Below, piece by piece: positions 33,689-42,514 of a DNA stretch of 64,000 nt. The stretch comes from Nostoc sp. UHCC 0702 (GTDB lineage Bacteria; Cyanobacteriota; Cyanobacteriia; Cyanobacteriales; Nostocaceae), in contig CP071065.1 in NCBI GenBank assembly GCA_017164015.1, positions 7,779,501-7,843,500 of the forward strand, read 5' to 3'. Each line of letters begins with the position of its first letter. Position 1 is the stretch's first letter. The notes beneath the pieces were generated by a model. The model saw only the letters and a list, made by a program, of their open reading frames with translations. It had not been told where the DNA came from and ran no database searches. Made by a program: the position numbers and the translations under genes.

Positions 33689-33810
33689 CTGCTGCGTGGT
33701 GGTTCGTGGAACAACAATCCCAGGAATTGCCGCTCGGCGAACCGCAACTATAACGCGCGTGACAATAGGAACAACAACGTGGGTTTTCGGGTTGTGGTGG
33801 TGCGGGGCAG
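33689..33810 (+). other. DGR template repeat (TR)
   Basis: This non-coding 122-bp repeat is the donor for the variable repeat at 32477. Read in the target frame it spells GGSWNNNPRNCRSANRNYNA, with AAC/AAT codons at every diversified position, as expected for a template whose adenines are misread. It contains 27 adenines. It lies directly after the RT stop. Inverted 8-mers ACTCTTTT (33812) and AAAAGAGT (33860) follow it. Confidence 0.95.
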
Positions 33811-34124
33811 TACTCTTTTGTGTCAGAGCTGGTAAGTGGGAATTTATCGGGAGTACCAAAAAAGAGTCCAGGCTTAATCCAGTGAGGTTGATGAAGCCTC
33901 CGAATATCAAACCGAGTCGGATAGCTTGGTAGGCTGCAAGGTCGAACAGTTGTCCGATTCATCTGATTTTACGGCTGAATTACCAAGCGATCGCAACATA
34001 CCACATCAAAAATTGCCAAATCACAAACTTTTGATAGACGTTCCTAACTGGGATGCACCCCCCTACATTTTATATTTAATTATGTCCACCTGCTTATGGA
34101 ATTTAGATGTGGTTGAGCTTACTA
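33811..34124. other. Gap after the template repeat with shared sequence block
   Basis: No gene I can support lies here. At 33962-34042 one frame reads SDFTAELPSDRNIPHQKLPN and on to HKLLIDV, matching the reverse-strand text at 16622-16711. The remainder is AT-rich. Part of this gap may belong to the DGR template RNA. Confidence 0.5.
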
Positions 34125-34544
34125 TTACAACACAGTCAGATAAGTATCTTTACCTTCCATTGGTAAAACTCTCAGTCGTTGATTTTGTAAATCAGGCTCT
34201 AAACCTAAATCTTCTAAGGGAATTAACCCTAACAGAGGGTCTGCACCTGTTGGTAACTCAATACAATTAAAAGTTCCTTCCCGTCCTTCAACGCTAAGAC
34301 TCAACTCTCTGAAGATACGAACTTTGTGTACTCCCACAGCAATTTTGACATCTACTTCTCCTTGAAGAACCAATCCTAATTCACTGATAATATTTTCAGG
34401 TAGGCAAAGCCGAGTAGCGCCCGTATCAACTAACACATTTTCTAAAGTAACTGAACGGATTTGATCGGCTTTAATAAATCCCCTTTCTGCAAGAATTTGA
34501 TCAATACGGTTAGTGACAGTGATTGTAGTAGTAACTTTGCCCAT
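34125..34544 (-). CDS. Retropepsin-like (clan AA) aspartic protease
   Basis: Taking the start at MGKVTTTITVTN (34544), this is a 139-residue single-domain aspartic protease with the active-site motif VDTGATRLCLP and a downstream hydrophobic-Gly strand DPLLGLIPLEDLGL. Such small proteins form retropepsin-like homodimers. They are frequent in cyanobacteria and often near toxin-antitoxin genes; targets are unknown. An upstream in-frame start at 34604 is possible. There is no signal peptide. Confidence 0.85.
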   Translation of the reverse strand: MGKVTTTITVTNRIDQILAERGFIKADQIRSVTLENVLVDTGATRLCLPENIISELGLVLQGEVDVKIAVGVHKVRIFRELSLSVEGREGTFNCIELPTGADPLLGLIPLEDLGLEPDLQNQRLRVLPMEGKDTYLTVL

Positions 34545-34655
34545 TATTTTGTCAGTGATGGCTGTCATAAACCTTACTTCCAAACTCAGTTCAATCTGTT
34601 GCAATCATTTTTCAAGTTGCTGTAACTACTCGCTTGCATTTTTAATTTTTAATTG

Positions 34656-35855
34656 TTACAAATTAGTTGACTTGGCAATTAGCGCCAACTGCAAACCAGG
34701 CGGATAGCTACCTTCTTCTTTAATCCGCTTAATTTCCGCATCGGTAATTCGCAAGTTTAACTTTTGTGCTAGCCCCTGCACAATGTCTCCTCGGTCAATG
34801 ACACCAGCCACAGCACCAGCAGGTGAAAGCACGGTGATGCGGGGTAACTGTTCATTTTCCAACTTATTAATTACCTCAGCCAAGGTAGTTGATTCAGCAA
34901 CACTTGGTATTTCTGTCAAGGGATGGACAATACTTTGCAAAGTTTGGGTTTCCCATTCACTTCTTTCTACTAAGCGCAAATCCTCAATGGCAACCATACC
35001 TCGGTAACGTCCATCAGAAGCGGCAAAATAAACTTCTGGGGCGGTAGAATCTAATAAATATGAGTCGGCAAAGCTGCGTAATGTCTGATTCGCATCAACT
35101 ACGCGAAATTCACGCGTCATCACATTCGCGGCTACTACCTCTAACAAAGTTTCCTGTAATGTAGTTACGCGGTCATAACTGCTAGCGTTGCGGACACCAA
35201 ACCAGCCTAACAGTGCAATCCACAAACCAGTTACTAATTCTCTAGTAAAGAAGTCTACAGCAAATCCCAAAGCGATCGCAGCATAACCTAAAATTTGTCC
35301 TGCCCTTGCTGCTAAGTGGACGGCTTGAAAACGGTTTCCTGTAACTTGCCATAGTGCTGCTTTTAATACTTGTCCTCCATCTAGTGGTAAGCCAGGGATG
35401 AGATTAAACAGCGCTAAAACCAAGTTAATTCTTGCCAAATCTCCAACCATCATACTGATGGGGCTATTATCTGGTATAATGTCAGCTACGAGACGCAGTA
35501 GCAAAAATAAGGCAACACTAACTAAAGGCCCAGCGATCGCGACTTGAAATGCTTTTCCTGGAGTTTTAGATTCTTCTTCAATGGCAGCAATGCCACCAAA
35601 TAAAAACAGGGTAATAGAGTTAACTTTAATGCCTTGCGATCGCGCTACCAAACTGTGACCTAACTCATGTAGCAACACCGACGCAAATAGCAACAGTGCC
35701 ATACTGATACCAGCACTCCAAGCGATCGCGGTTCCCCATTCTTGGTAAGCTACCCCAAAATTGAGGGTTGCCAGCCCTAAAATTACAAACCATAAAGGGT
35801 CTAAAAATAGCGGAATTCCAAATAAAGACCCGATTCTCCAATTTGTTTGCATCAC
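34656..35855 (-). CDS. Site-2-protease family zinc metalloprotease with CBS domains
   Basis: The 399-residue membrane protein has about six hydrophobic helices in its first 230 residues. The zinc motif HELGH is at 63-67, and the second motif is NLIPGLPLDGG near 155. Residues ~235-375 form a pair of CBS domains (VMTREFRVVDANQTLRSFAD, and ITVLSPAGAVAGVIDRGDIV). S2P enzymes of this class cut membrane-bound regulators; CBS domains suggest control by adenine nucleotides. It is monocistronic. Confidence 0.94.
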   Translation of the reverse strand: MMQTNWRIGSLFGIPLFLDPLWFVILGLATLNFGVAYQEWGTAIAWSAGISMALLLFASVLLHELGHSLVARSQGIKVNSITLFLFGGIAAIEEESKTPGKAFQVAIAGPLVSVALFLLLRLVADIIPDNSPISMMVGDLARINLVLALFNLIPGLPLDGGQVLKAALWQVTGNRFQAVHLAARAGQILGYAAIALGFAVDFFTRELVTGLWIALLGWFGVRNASSYDRVTTLQETLLEVVAANVMTREFRVVDANQTLRSFADSYLLDSTAPEVYFAASDGRYRGMVAIEDLRLVERSEWETQTLQSIVHPLTEIPSVAESTTLAEVINKLENEQLPRITVLSPAGAVAGVIDRGDIVQGLAQKLNLRITDAEIKRIKEEGSYPPGLQLALIAKSTNL

Positions 35856-36835
35856 ATTGTCCTAAAATTAGTATCTGAACGCAGCTATGCTGAAGAAATA
35901 TTACTTTTAGTATTAGCTGTTTGAACTTTTTCTGCTCGATAGTTATTTCTGCCAAGCTGCATTAGGTCTCTTAAATACTGAATCCTATAAAAGTTATATT
36001 TGATTTGGCATCCCTAATAGTTTATACTTAATTTTTCCAGATGTATTGTATAAACGAGCAGGAGTTTGCTACTAGACATCAAACAATCAGCGTTTGTTGA
36101 TTTAGATACTCTAAATTCTAGAATAGACAATGAAAGCTATTTAATCATTTTGAAAATAGAAAAATTAATTAATATCATGTCCGCTTGATTACTTATTAAA
36201 ACCGAAGAACCCCACCCTGCCAAAGCTATGCTTTGTCTCCCTGCCCCTAATCCCCAACGCCACTTGCGCGCGTCTGTCGGCAAACCGCGATAGCGCAGTG
36301 GCGTTTGAGGAACGAAACCCAACATTTTGACGACTTTGTTGGGTAACGCTTATGCTCTAGCCAACCTACAATTATCCTTAACCCAAGCGTATTGAGTTAT
36401 GTATTTTACTATTAAATAGCCCTGATGAACCGCATACACCATCAAGGATAAACATGCGCTTTATTAAGTATAATTACTTGACAACGCTAGTTACTACAAC
36501 TTGATGAAAATCTGGCTTTCTCTGAAAATTGACAAATCAAAGCTTTGGTACATTTGTCAATGAGTAATTATATTCACAATTTTGCAAAAACTGGGGTAGT
36601 AAACAAAATTTGGAGGCAAACATCGACCACATCATTTGTTCTTCCTCTGATTCTTTCTCCTGCATGAACAAACAGATTAAGTCAGTTATCAGCTACGTCA
36701 AAACTTAGCTGGTGATCACGCAAAAGCTAACTATACTCATTCTGAAAGTCTCATAGCAGAAGAAAGAACTCGAATTGGGTGTCAGAGTTTTGGATTCATC
36801 AAGACGTGATAATTAACGTCTTTGACATCTCCAAT
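35856..36835. other. 980-bp intergenic region with repeats
   Basis: The left half is AT-rich with nothing recognisable. At 36172-36256 is the left half of the ATATCATGTCC element; at 36257-36304 the ACGCCACT...AGTGGCGT palindromic unit sits where its right half should be. At 36318-36375 is a copy of the AACCCAACATTTTGACG-type cyanobacterial repeat. From 36420 to the psaK end no coding frame or clear structure is visible. Confidence 0.7.
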
Positions 36836-37090
36836 TTACAGACGACCGATATTAGTCAATCCTAAAACGATACCAACGCCGATAATATGACCAAAAGCCA
36901 TAGCCGCGACGAATGTAGGAATGCTGACTGGCAGAATAGGGAACTTAGGCCCAACTAGGGGTTTCTCAATTCTGGTAGCAAGCAAAAGAACCACTAAGCT
37001 GCTGACGCTAATAATGATTCCTACCGTAGGATTCCACGCGGGGGTTGCAGGAACATTTGCCGCAGCTGCTAATAAATTTGATGAAATCAA
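36836..37090 (-). CDS. psaK: Photosystem I subunit X (PsaK)
   Basis: The protein has two transmembrane helices joined by a basic loop: WNPTVGIIISVSSLVVLLLA, then TFVAAMAFGHIIGVGIVLG ending in LTNIGRL, the classic PsaK ending. PsaK sits at the PSI periphery and helps excitation transfer from antennae. I prefer the TTG at 37090: AGGAGA lies six bases upstream of it, while the in-frame ATG at 37111 has no such site. This gives 84 residues starting at ISSNLLAAAANVPATPAW. Confidence 0.9.
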   Translation of the reverse strand: MISSNLLAAAANVPATPAWNPTVGIIISVSSLVVLLLATRIEKPLVGPKFPILPVSIPTFVAAMAFGHIIGVGIVLGLTNIGRL

Positions 37091-37214
37091 GCTGTATCTC
37101 CTAAATGGCAAAATGAATGTAGACCTCCAAAATTATAAAGTTACTCAGGAAACAACTGAAAATAATTAGCAAAAATTCGACTTTTTTTTTCAGTTCTCCA
37201 TATCACCAATTTCT

Positions 37215-37844
37215 ATGCGAGTTAAAATCTGCGGCATTACTCAACCAGATCAGTCTGTAGCGATCGCCTCTCTGGGCGCAACCGCACTAGGATTTATTTG
37301 TGTACCTACTTCAAAGCGCTACGTCACCACAGCACAAATTCAAGCAGCAGTGGCACAGCTACCAAAAAATATTGACAAAATTGGTGTATTCGCCAATGCT
37401 GGCATTAGCGAAATCAGCCAGACAGTAATTAACTCTGAGTTGACTGGCGTGCAGTTACACGGAGACGAATCACCAGAATTTTGCTCCCAGTTGCGTCAAG
37501 TCTTACCCCAGGTTGAAATTATTAGAGCTTTGAGAATTGGTTCTCTTGAGCATCTTGAGCAAACTGCTAACTACGCCCAATACGTAGATACCTTACTACT
37601 GGATGCATATCATCCTCAGCAGTTAGGTGGTACAGGTCAAACTTTAGATTGGCAGATGTTACAAAAATTTAGCCCTAGTTGCCCTTGGTTTTTAGCCGGG
37701 GGACTAACCCCAGATAATATTGTGGCAGCCTTGAGTCAGGTAAAACCCGACGGTATTGACTTATCTAGTGGTGTAGAATTCAAACCAGGAGATAAGGATT
37801 TAACTAAGGTAGCCAAGTTGTTTGAGAAATTAGGCAGTAGTTAG
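37215..37844 (+). CDS. trpF: Phosphoribosylanthranilate isomerase
   Basis: The 209-residue TIM-barrel enzyme of tryptophan synthesis converts PRA to CdRP. Signatures are VKICGIT (catalytic Cys at residue 5), GFICVPTSKRYV, VQLHGDE, LLLDAYHPQQLGGTG and the phosphate loop LAGGLTPDNI. Length and motifs are complete. It stands alone, as trp genes usually do in cyanobacteria. Confidence 0.97.
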   Translation: MRVKICGITQPDQSVAIASLGATALGFICVPTSKRYVTTAQIQAAVAQLPKNIDKIGVFANAGISEISQTVINSELTGVQLHGDESPEFCSQLRQVLPQVEIIRALRIGSLEHLEQTANYAQYVDTLLLDAYHPQQLGGTGQTLDWQMLQKFSPSCPWFLAGGLTPDNIVAALSQVKPDGIDLSSGVEFKPGDKDLTKVAKLFEKLGSS

Positions 37845-37962
37845 TAGGGAGATGGGGAGATGAGGGAGATGGGGGGATGAGGGGGATGAGGGAGATGGGG
37901 AGAATTACCACTAACAACTGACAACTGACAACTGACTCCTAACTCCCTATTCCCTACTCCCT
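37845..37962. repeat. Tandem repeats (GATGAGGGA and CTGACAA types)
   Basis: GGAGATG/GATGAGG units occupy 37848-37900, then CAACTGA heptamers and CTCCCTA units run to the folE stop. Confidence 0.85.
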
Positions 37963-37964
37963 AC

Positions 37965-38681
37965 TTAAAAGAATGCTGCTTGGTGACGAATTAAGTTAAA
38001 GAATTCTTCACGGGTTTTGTGTTCTTCTTGGAATACCCCAAGCATGGCGCTAGTCACAGTCCAAGAACCAGGTTTTTGTACGCCCCGCATCACCATACAC
38101 ATATGACTAGCTTCCATCACAACTGCCACACCTTGAGGTTCCAGGATAGTTTGAACTGCTTCAGCAATTTGGCGGGTTAACCTTTCTTGGACTTGCAAGC
38201 GGCGAGAATACATCTCGACAATTCGCGCCAGCTTACTTAAGCCTACAACTTTTTGCTTCGGGATGTAGGCAACATGTGCCCTTCCCATAAAAGGTAGCAT
38301 GTGGTGTTCGCAGAGGCTAAAGAAGTTAATATCCCTAACTAATACCATCTCGTTATGTCCTTCATCAAAGATGGCGCCGTTAACGAGTTCTTCTAGAGAT
38401 TGGTTGTAGCCACTGGTGAGAAATCGCATTGCCTCTGCCATACGCTTGGGTGTTTTGAGGAGTCCTTCACGTTCGGGGTCTTCTCCAACACCTACTAGCA
38501 ATGTCCTGGCGGCTTCCATCATTTGCTCCATGTGTTCCTCTGTGGGCGGATGCAAATTGGGTTCGCGTCCATCATGGGTGTTGCGATCCGGTCTGGAGTT
38601 GATGGCTTCTGCCAAGTCTGGAATTAAAGGAGATTGAAAGCGATTGGAACCGTTGGCACTGTTGGAACTAGCAATAGTCAT
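37965..38681 (-). CDS. folE: GTP cyclohydrolase I
   Basis: The 238-residue enzyme makes 7,8-dihydroneopterin triphosphate from GTP for folate and pteridine synthesis. The zinc and catalytic region is LCEHHMLPFMGRAHVAYIP, followed by GLSKLARIVEMYSRRLQVQE and VMEASHMCMVMRGVQKPGS with the third zinc Cys. The N-terminal 45 residues are polar and variable. It is last in a minus-strand block ado-aar-accA-SDR-folE. Confidence 0.97.
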   Translation of the reverse strand: MTIASSNSANGSNRFQSPLIPDLAEAINSRPDRNTHDGREPNLHPPTEEHMEQMMEAARTLLVGVGEDPEREGLLKTPKRMAEAMRFLTSGYNQSLEELVNGAIFDEGHNEMVLVRDINFFSLCEHHMLPFMGRAHVAYIPKQKVVGLSKLARIVEMYSRRLQVQERLTRQIAEAVQTILEPQGVAVVMEASHMCMVMRGVQKPGSWTVTSAMLGVFQEEHKTREEFFNLIRHQAAFF

Positions 38682-38932
38682 GGTCTAGATTTTGGTTAGA
38701 GGTTAGTCAATAGTCAATAGTCAATGGTCAATGGTCATTAGTTAGTGGTCAGTAGCCAGTGGAAGAGATAAACAACTGACCCTTCGGGTGACGCTCGCGC
38801 TTCTCGCGCTTCGCTGTGCTAACGGCAGTTCCTCATGGGGAGCCACTGCGGGCGCTCTGCCGACTTGAAGCACGTGGCGTGGAAACCCCCTCTCTCGCAC
38901 TTCCTCACAACTGACAACTAACAAAGGGCTAA
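38682..38932. repeat. Tandem repeats and GCCACT palindromic unit
   Basis: GTCAATA/GTCAATG heptamers occupy 38703-38760. A GC-rich block 38780-38890 contains CGCTCGCGCTTCTCGCGCTT and, at 38836-38875, GCCACTGCG...ACGTGGC, whose complement matches the unit nested in the MITEs at 30308. Confidence 0.75.
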
Positions 38933-39658
38933 TTAAAGGGCCCCAGCACTGGGCATCAGAATCAATTCATCAATGACCGCTTGCTGTGGTAACAAGGCGG
39001 TGTGGAGAATTGACTCAGCAACAATTTCTGGAGTTAACATTTTTGAACGGTCAAGCTTGACACGGACTGTTTCGGTATCCCATATTTCGGTATTAACTGC
39101 ACCAGGACATATGGCAGTGACGCGAATGCCGTGAGCGCGTTCTTCTTGGGCTAAGGTTTGAGAAAGGGCGAGAAGGCCAGCTTTGCTGACGCTGTATGCT
39201 CCCCAACTGGCAAAGGGTTGTTTGGCAACAATGGAGGCAACATTAATAATTGTGCCTGTCTTGCGATCGCGCATTCCTGGCAAAATCCCCAAAATACACT
39301 GAAATACACTTGTGAGATTTAAATCAATTACTTGCTGCCAGTCTGCTAAGGGGGTTTCAGTTAAAGTGGCTGTGTATGCTATTCCTGCATTATTTACCAG
39401 AATATCTATATCCCCAAAATCAATGGCGATCGCTTGTATCTTTTTTTCTACTAAAGATACTTCTGCTAGGTCTACAGTATAAGCTTTGGCTTCTACCCCA
39501 GTGTGCCTTACTGCTTCTGTAACCGCCTCCAATTTATCCCTAGACCGACTGACTAAGGCAACATCAATTCCAGCTTTGGCAAATGCCAAAGCTGTTGCTT
39601 TCCCAATTCCACTACTCGCCCCGGTAATTAGGGCGCGTCGTTTCTGCTTGACACTCAT
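38933..39658 (-). CDS. Short-chain dehydrogenase/reductase
   Basis: Starting at MSVKQKRRALITG (39658; GGGAGA lies seven bases upstream), the 241-residue SDR has the cofactor motif TGASSGIG, the NNAG strand and the catalytic Ser plus YSVSK. Classical SDRs reduce or oxidise carbonyl/alcohol groups with NAD(P). In many cyanobacteria an SDR gene of this kind lies near ado and aar, so a fatty aldehyde or alcohol substrate is a reasonable guess only. Confidence 0.92.
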   Translation of the reverse strand: MSVKQKRRALITGASSGIGKATALAFAKAGIDVALVSRSRDKLEAVTEAVRHTGVEAKAYTVDLAEVSLVEKKIQAIAIDFGDIDILVNNAGIAYTATLTETPLADWQQVIDLNLTSVFQCILGILPGMRDRKTGTIINVASIVAKQPFASWGAYSVSKAGLLALSQTLAQEERAHGIRVTAICPGAVNTEIWDTETVRVKLDRSKMLTPEIVAESILHTALLPQQAVIDELILMPSAGAL

Positions 39659-40134
39659 GCTATCTCCCAATTTTTTGGCAGTTCCCAAACCTTTTTGCCA
39701 CCTAATTATCAAAATCTATCGGATGGGATAGATTAAACTAACCTTAATATCCGATGATTTTTTTAGATAACTGTTAAAATTCCTTGTTAGTGTGGGTATT
39801 TTTACCGTCTAGTTTTTTCCCAGCAGACACGACAAGTGTTTGCCTGGGAACTCAGCTTGTCTACTCAAATTAGATTACTCAATACTACACAAAATACTCA
39901 TTAAGTCACTGACAAATAATAAGTATCCGCTTGTAATTGTTGTTTAATGACGGTTAACTGTCAACCGTGAACATTTAACAGATTTAAGCAGAATAAATGA
40001 TTTGTTGAGTTTCTTGACAGAGTGATTTGCTAGAAATGCAAATGCCTACGGCTGATAAGATTGTTAAAAATCTTTAAGAGCCATAGGCAATTATAGCACT
40101 GGAGTTGGGTTGGTCACTTCATTTTCTAGTGCTG
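39659..40134. other. Intergenic region between SDR and accA genes
   Basis: No gene is visible. An imperfect hairpin, TGCCTACGGCT (40043-40053) with AGCCATAGGCA (40079-40089), lies about 45 bp after the accA stop and may mark the end of that transcript on the minus strand, although it lacks a clear U run. Confidence 0.5.
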
Positions 40135-41115
40135 TTAGTGAGCAACTTCGGTAAAAACACCAATTTTGCGGAATTTTTCATAGCGCAGTTGGCGACGTTC
40201 AGTGGAAGTTAGCTGATTGAGTTCGTCTAAATTGTCTAACAGCGATTGTTTGAGGGTTGTGGCGGCTTTCAAGGGGTCGGCATGGGCGCCACCAATGGGT
40301 TCGGGCAATATTTCGTCAATAATTCCCAAATTTTTCAAGTCAGAGGAAATAATTTTCAAGGCTACCGCTGCTTGGGGGGCTTTAGCTGCATCTTTCCACA
40401 AGATGGCGGCACAGCCTTCAGGACTAATCACGGTATAAACGGCGTGTTCAAACATCAACAGGCGATCGCCTACACCAATACCGAGGGCGCCGCCAGAACT
40501 AGCTTCACCAATGACTGTGCAGATAATGGGCACATCCAGACAAAACATCTCTCGCAAATTGTAAGCGATCGCTTCTCCTTGACCTTGATGTTCTGCGGAG
40601 ACTGTGGGCAAAGCACCAGGGGTATCAATAAAAGTTAAAATCGGCATCCCGAATTTATTGGCATGTTCCATCAAGCGCAGCGCCTTGCGATAGCCTCCAG
40701 GGGCAGCCATGCCAAAGTTTCGGGCGATGTTATCCTTGGTATCGCGTCCTTTTTGTTGACCTAACATCACCACAGGTTGTCCACCCAAACGGCCCACCCC
40801 ACCAACTAAAGCTGGGTCATCAGTGCCATTGCGATCGCCATGCAACTCCATCCATTCATCACTAATAGCCTGAATGTAATCAAGAGTACTAGGCCGACGG
40901 GGATGCCGAGCCACTTGTAGTCGTTGGAACGGCGATAAACTACTAAAAATTTCCTCACGCAGCTGCATGGCGCGTGTTTCTAATTGCCGAATTTGACCAG
41001 ATACATCGACACCATTTTCTTCTGCAAGTTGCCGTATCTGATCAATCCGGGTTGCGAGTTCTGCCAGCGGCTTTTCAAAATCTAAAAGTAGTGGTTTGCG
41101 TTCACTAGTTGCCAT
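40135..41115 (-). CDS. accA: Acetyl-CoA carboxylase carboxyltransferase subunit alpha
   Basis: The 326-residue subunit pairs with AccD to transfer carboxyl from biotin to acetyl-CoA, the first step of fatty acid synthesis. Motifs include LDYIQAISDEWMELHGDR, GGVGRLGGQPVVMLGQQKG, FGMAAPGGYRKALRLME and EASSGGALGIGVGDRLLM. Length is normal. It lies downstream of aar and ado on the same strand, linking acyl supply and alkane output. Confidence 0.97.
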   Translation of the reverse strand: MATSERKPLLLDFEKPLAELATRIDQIRQLAEENGVDVSGQIRQLETRAMQLREEIFSSLSPFQRLQVARHPRRPSTLDYIQAISDEWMELHGDRNGTDDPALVGGVGRLGGQPVVMLGQQKGRDTKDNIARNFGMAAPGGYRKALRLMEHANKFGMPILTFIDTPGALPTVSAEHQGQGEAIAYNLREMFCLDVPIICTVIGEASSGGALGIGVGDRLLMFEHAVYTVISPEGCAAILWKDAAKAPQAAVALKIISSDLKNLGIIDEILPEPIGGAHADPLKAATTLKQSLLDNLDELNQLTSTERRQLRYEKFRKIGVFTEVAH

Positions 41116-41355
41116 AGTTAGGGATTGGGTACTGGGTACTGGGGATTAGGGATTGGGTACTGGGTACTGGGCATCAGTATTAGGGATTAGAGATTGGGTA
41201 TTAAGTACAGGGGATAAGAGATTGGGCATTGGGCATAACTTATGAGGAGTGAGAATTAGAGATGATGAATTTAATATTGGGAGCAATGGGCATTATATCT
41301 TAGTCCCCAGTCCCCAGTCCCCAGTCCCCAGTCCCCAATCCCCAATCCCCAATTC
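41116..41355. repeat. Tandem repeats (ATTGGGTACTGGG; CCCCAGT)
   Basis: GGGTACT/GGGATTA units fill 41120-41235 and CCCCAGT heptamers fill 41301-41345, in opposite sense, like the pair at 27965-28160. Confidence 0.85.
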
Positions 41356-41356
41356 C

Positions 41357-42376
41357 CTAAACCAACAATGGTCTAAATCCGTGTTTCACCGATGCAAGAC
41401 CAATCTGTTCCATTTTGTCTACGGTAATCTGATTACGCCCCCAAGAAAAGTTCGTATATAACTTCTCAAATTCCAAGAGCATTGATTCAGCAAAACAAGC
41501 AAACAACTGCCTTGCTGGCACTTCCATATTGACGATTTGCATGATTTTCCAGTCAATATCCAAAGAATGCTCGACAATGCCACCATTTAGCACATATATC
41601 CCCGGATGTTGAATTTTAGTAGCTAAATTTTTAGGATAGCCACCATCAATTAACAGACAGGGTTTTTTCAAAACATTGGGGTCAATTTCCACACCTTTAG
41701 GCATACTGGCAACCCAAACCACAATATCAGCTTGGGGCAGTGCTTCATCTAAACCCAGAATTTTTCCCCGCCCTAGTTCATCTTGCAAATCTTTGAGACG
41801 TTCTTGGTTGCGGGCTATCAATAAGAGTTCTTTAACATCTGTTTTTGCATCTAGCCAGCGTGTGACTGCACTGCCAATATCCCCAGTCGCCCCACATATA
41901 GCAACTGTCGCTTTATTCAACTCAATTCCTATTTGTTTTGAAGCTTGTTCTACCTGCCGACAAATAATGTAGGCAGTATGGGTATTTCCTGTAGTAAAGC
42001 GTTCAAACTCTAATTTGATGTTGCGGACTTGGCTAAACTGCTCCAATTTAAAATTTTCAAAAATAATTGAAGAAAACCCACCAAGAGCAGTTATATTAAT
42101 GCCATGCTTTTGAGCATGAGCCATAGCATTGAGGATTTTGCGCGTCGCTGCCTTAATGCGGCGATTGGCTAGCATCTCAGGTAAAAAGCAAGATTCTACA
42201 TACCGTCCTTCAATTTTCTGTCCAGTAACACTGGTGACAGTAATATTATCAACAATTTGCGGCGGGGCGCTGCACCAAAAATCTAGCCCTTGGTCGGCGT
42301 ATTCCGGGTAGCCTAATTCTTGAGCTACCGCTTGAGCGTGTTCTAAACTCGTCAGATGTCCAATTAGACCAAACAT
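41357..42376 (-). CDS. aar: Long-chain acyl-ACP reductase
   Basis: The 339-residue enzyme reduces acyl-ACP to fatty aldehyde with NADPH, the first step of cyanobacterial alkane synthesis. It has the family opening MFGLIGHLTSLEHAQ, the internal LGGFSSIIFENF, the nucleotide motif AICGATGDIGSAV and a cysteine-containing active-site region. It follows ado by about 140 bp on the same strand, and that pairing is diagnostic. Confidence 0.96.
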   Translation of the reverse strand: MFGLIGHLTSLEHAQAVAQELGYPEYADQGLDFWCSAPPQIVDNITVTSVTGQKIEGRYVESCFLPEMLANRRIKAATRKILNAMAHAQKHGINITALGGFSSIIFENFKLEQFSQVRNIKLEFERFTTGNTHTAYIICRQVEQASKQIGIELNKATVAICGATGDIGSAVTRWLDAKTDVKELLLIARNQERLKDLQDELGRGKILGLDEALPQADIVVWVASMPKGVEIDPNVLKKPCLLIDGGYPKNLATKIQHPGIYVLNGGIVEHSLDIDWKIMQIVNMEVPARQLFACFAESMLLEFEKLYTNFSWGRNQITVDKMEQIGLASVKHGFRPLLV

Positions 42377-42424
42377 GTAGTGATGTACTAGGCGTGTGCT
42401 TCGTGGAAAGCGTGTAATTAGTGG

Positions 42425-42475
42425 AGTTAGGAGGCGCGGAGTTAGGAGTTAACAGTTAGGAGTTAGGAGTTTTGT
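42425..42475. repeat. Tandem repeat (TTAGGAG)
   Basis: Short run of TTAGGAG/TTAACAG heptamers between aar and ado. Confidence 0.8.
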
Positions 42476-42514
42476 TTTTAACTCATAACTCATAATTCAT
42501 AACTGATAACTTTT

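Noticed and set aside
33926..34270. 114-codon plus-strand frame after the DGR template
   Set aside because: Its second half is antisense to the retropepsin-like gene; only the short shared block at 33962-34042 deserves attention, and it is listed as a finding.
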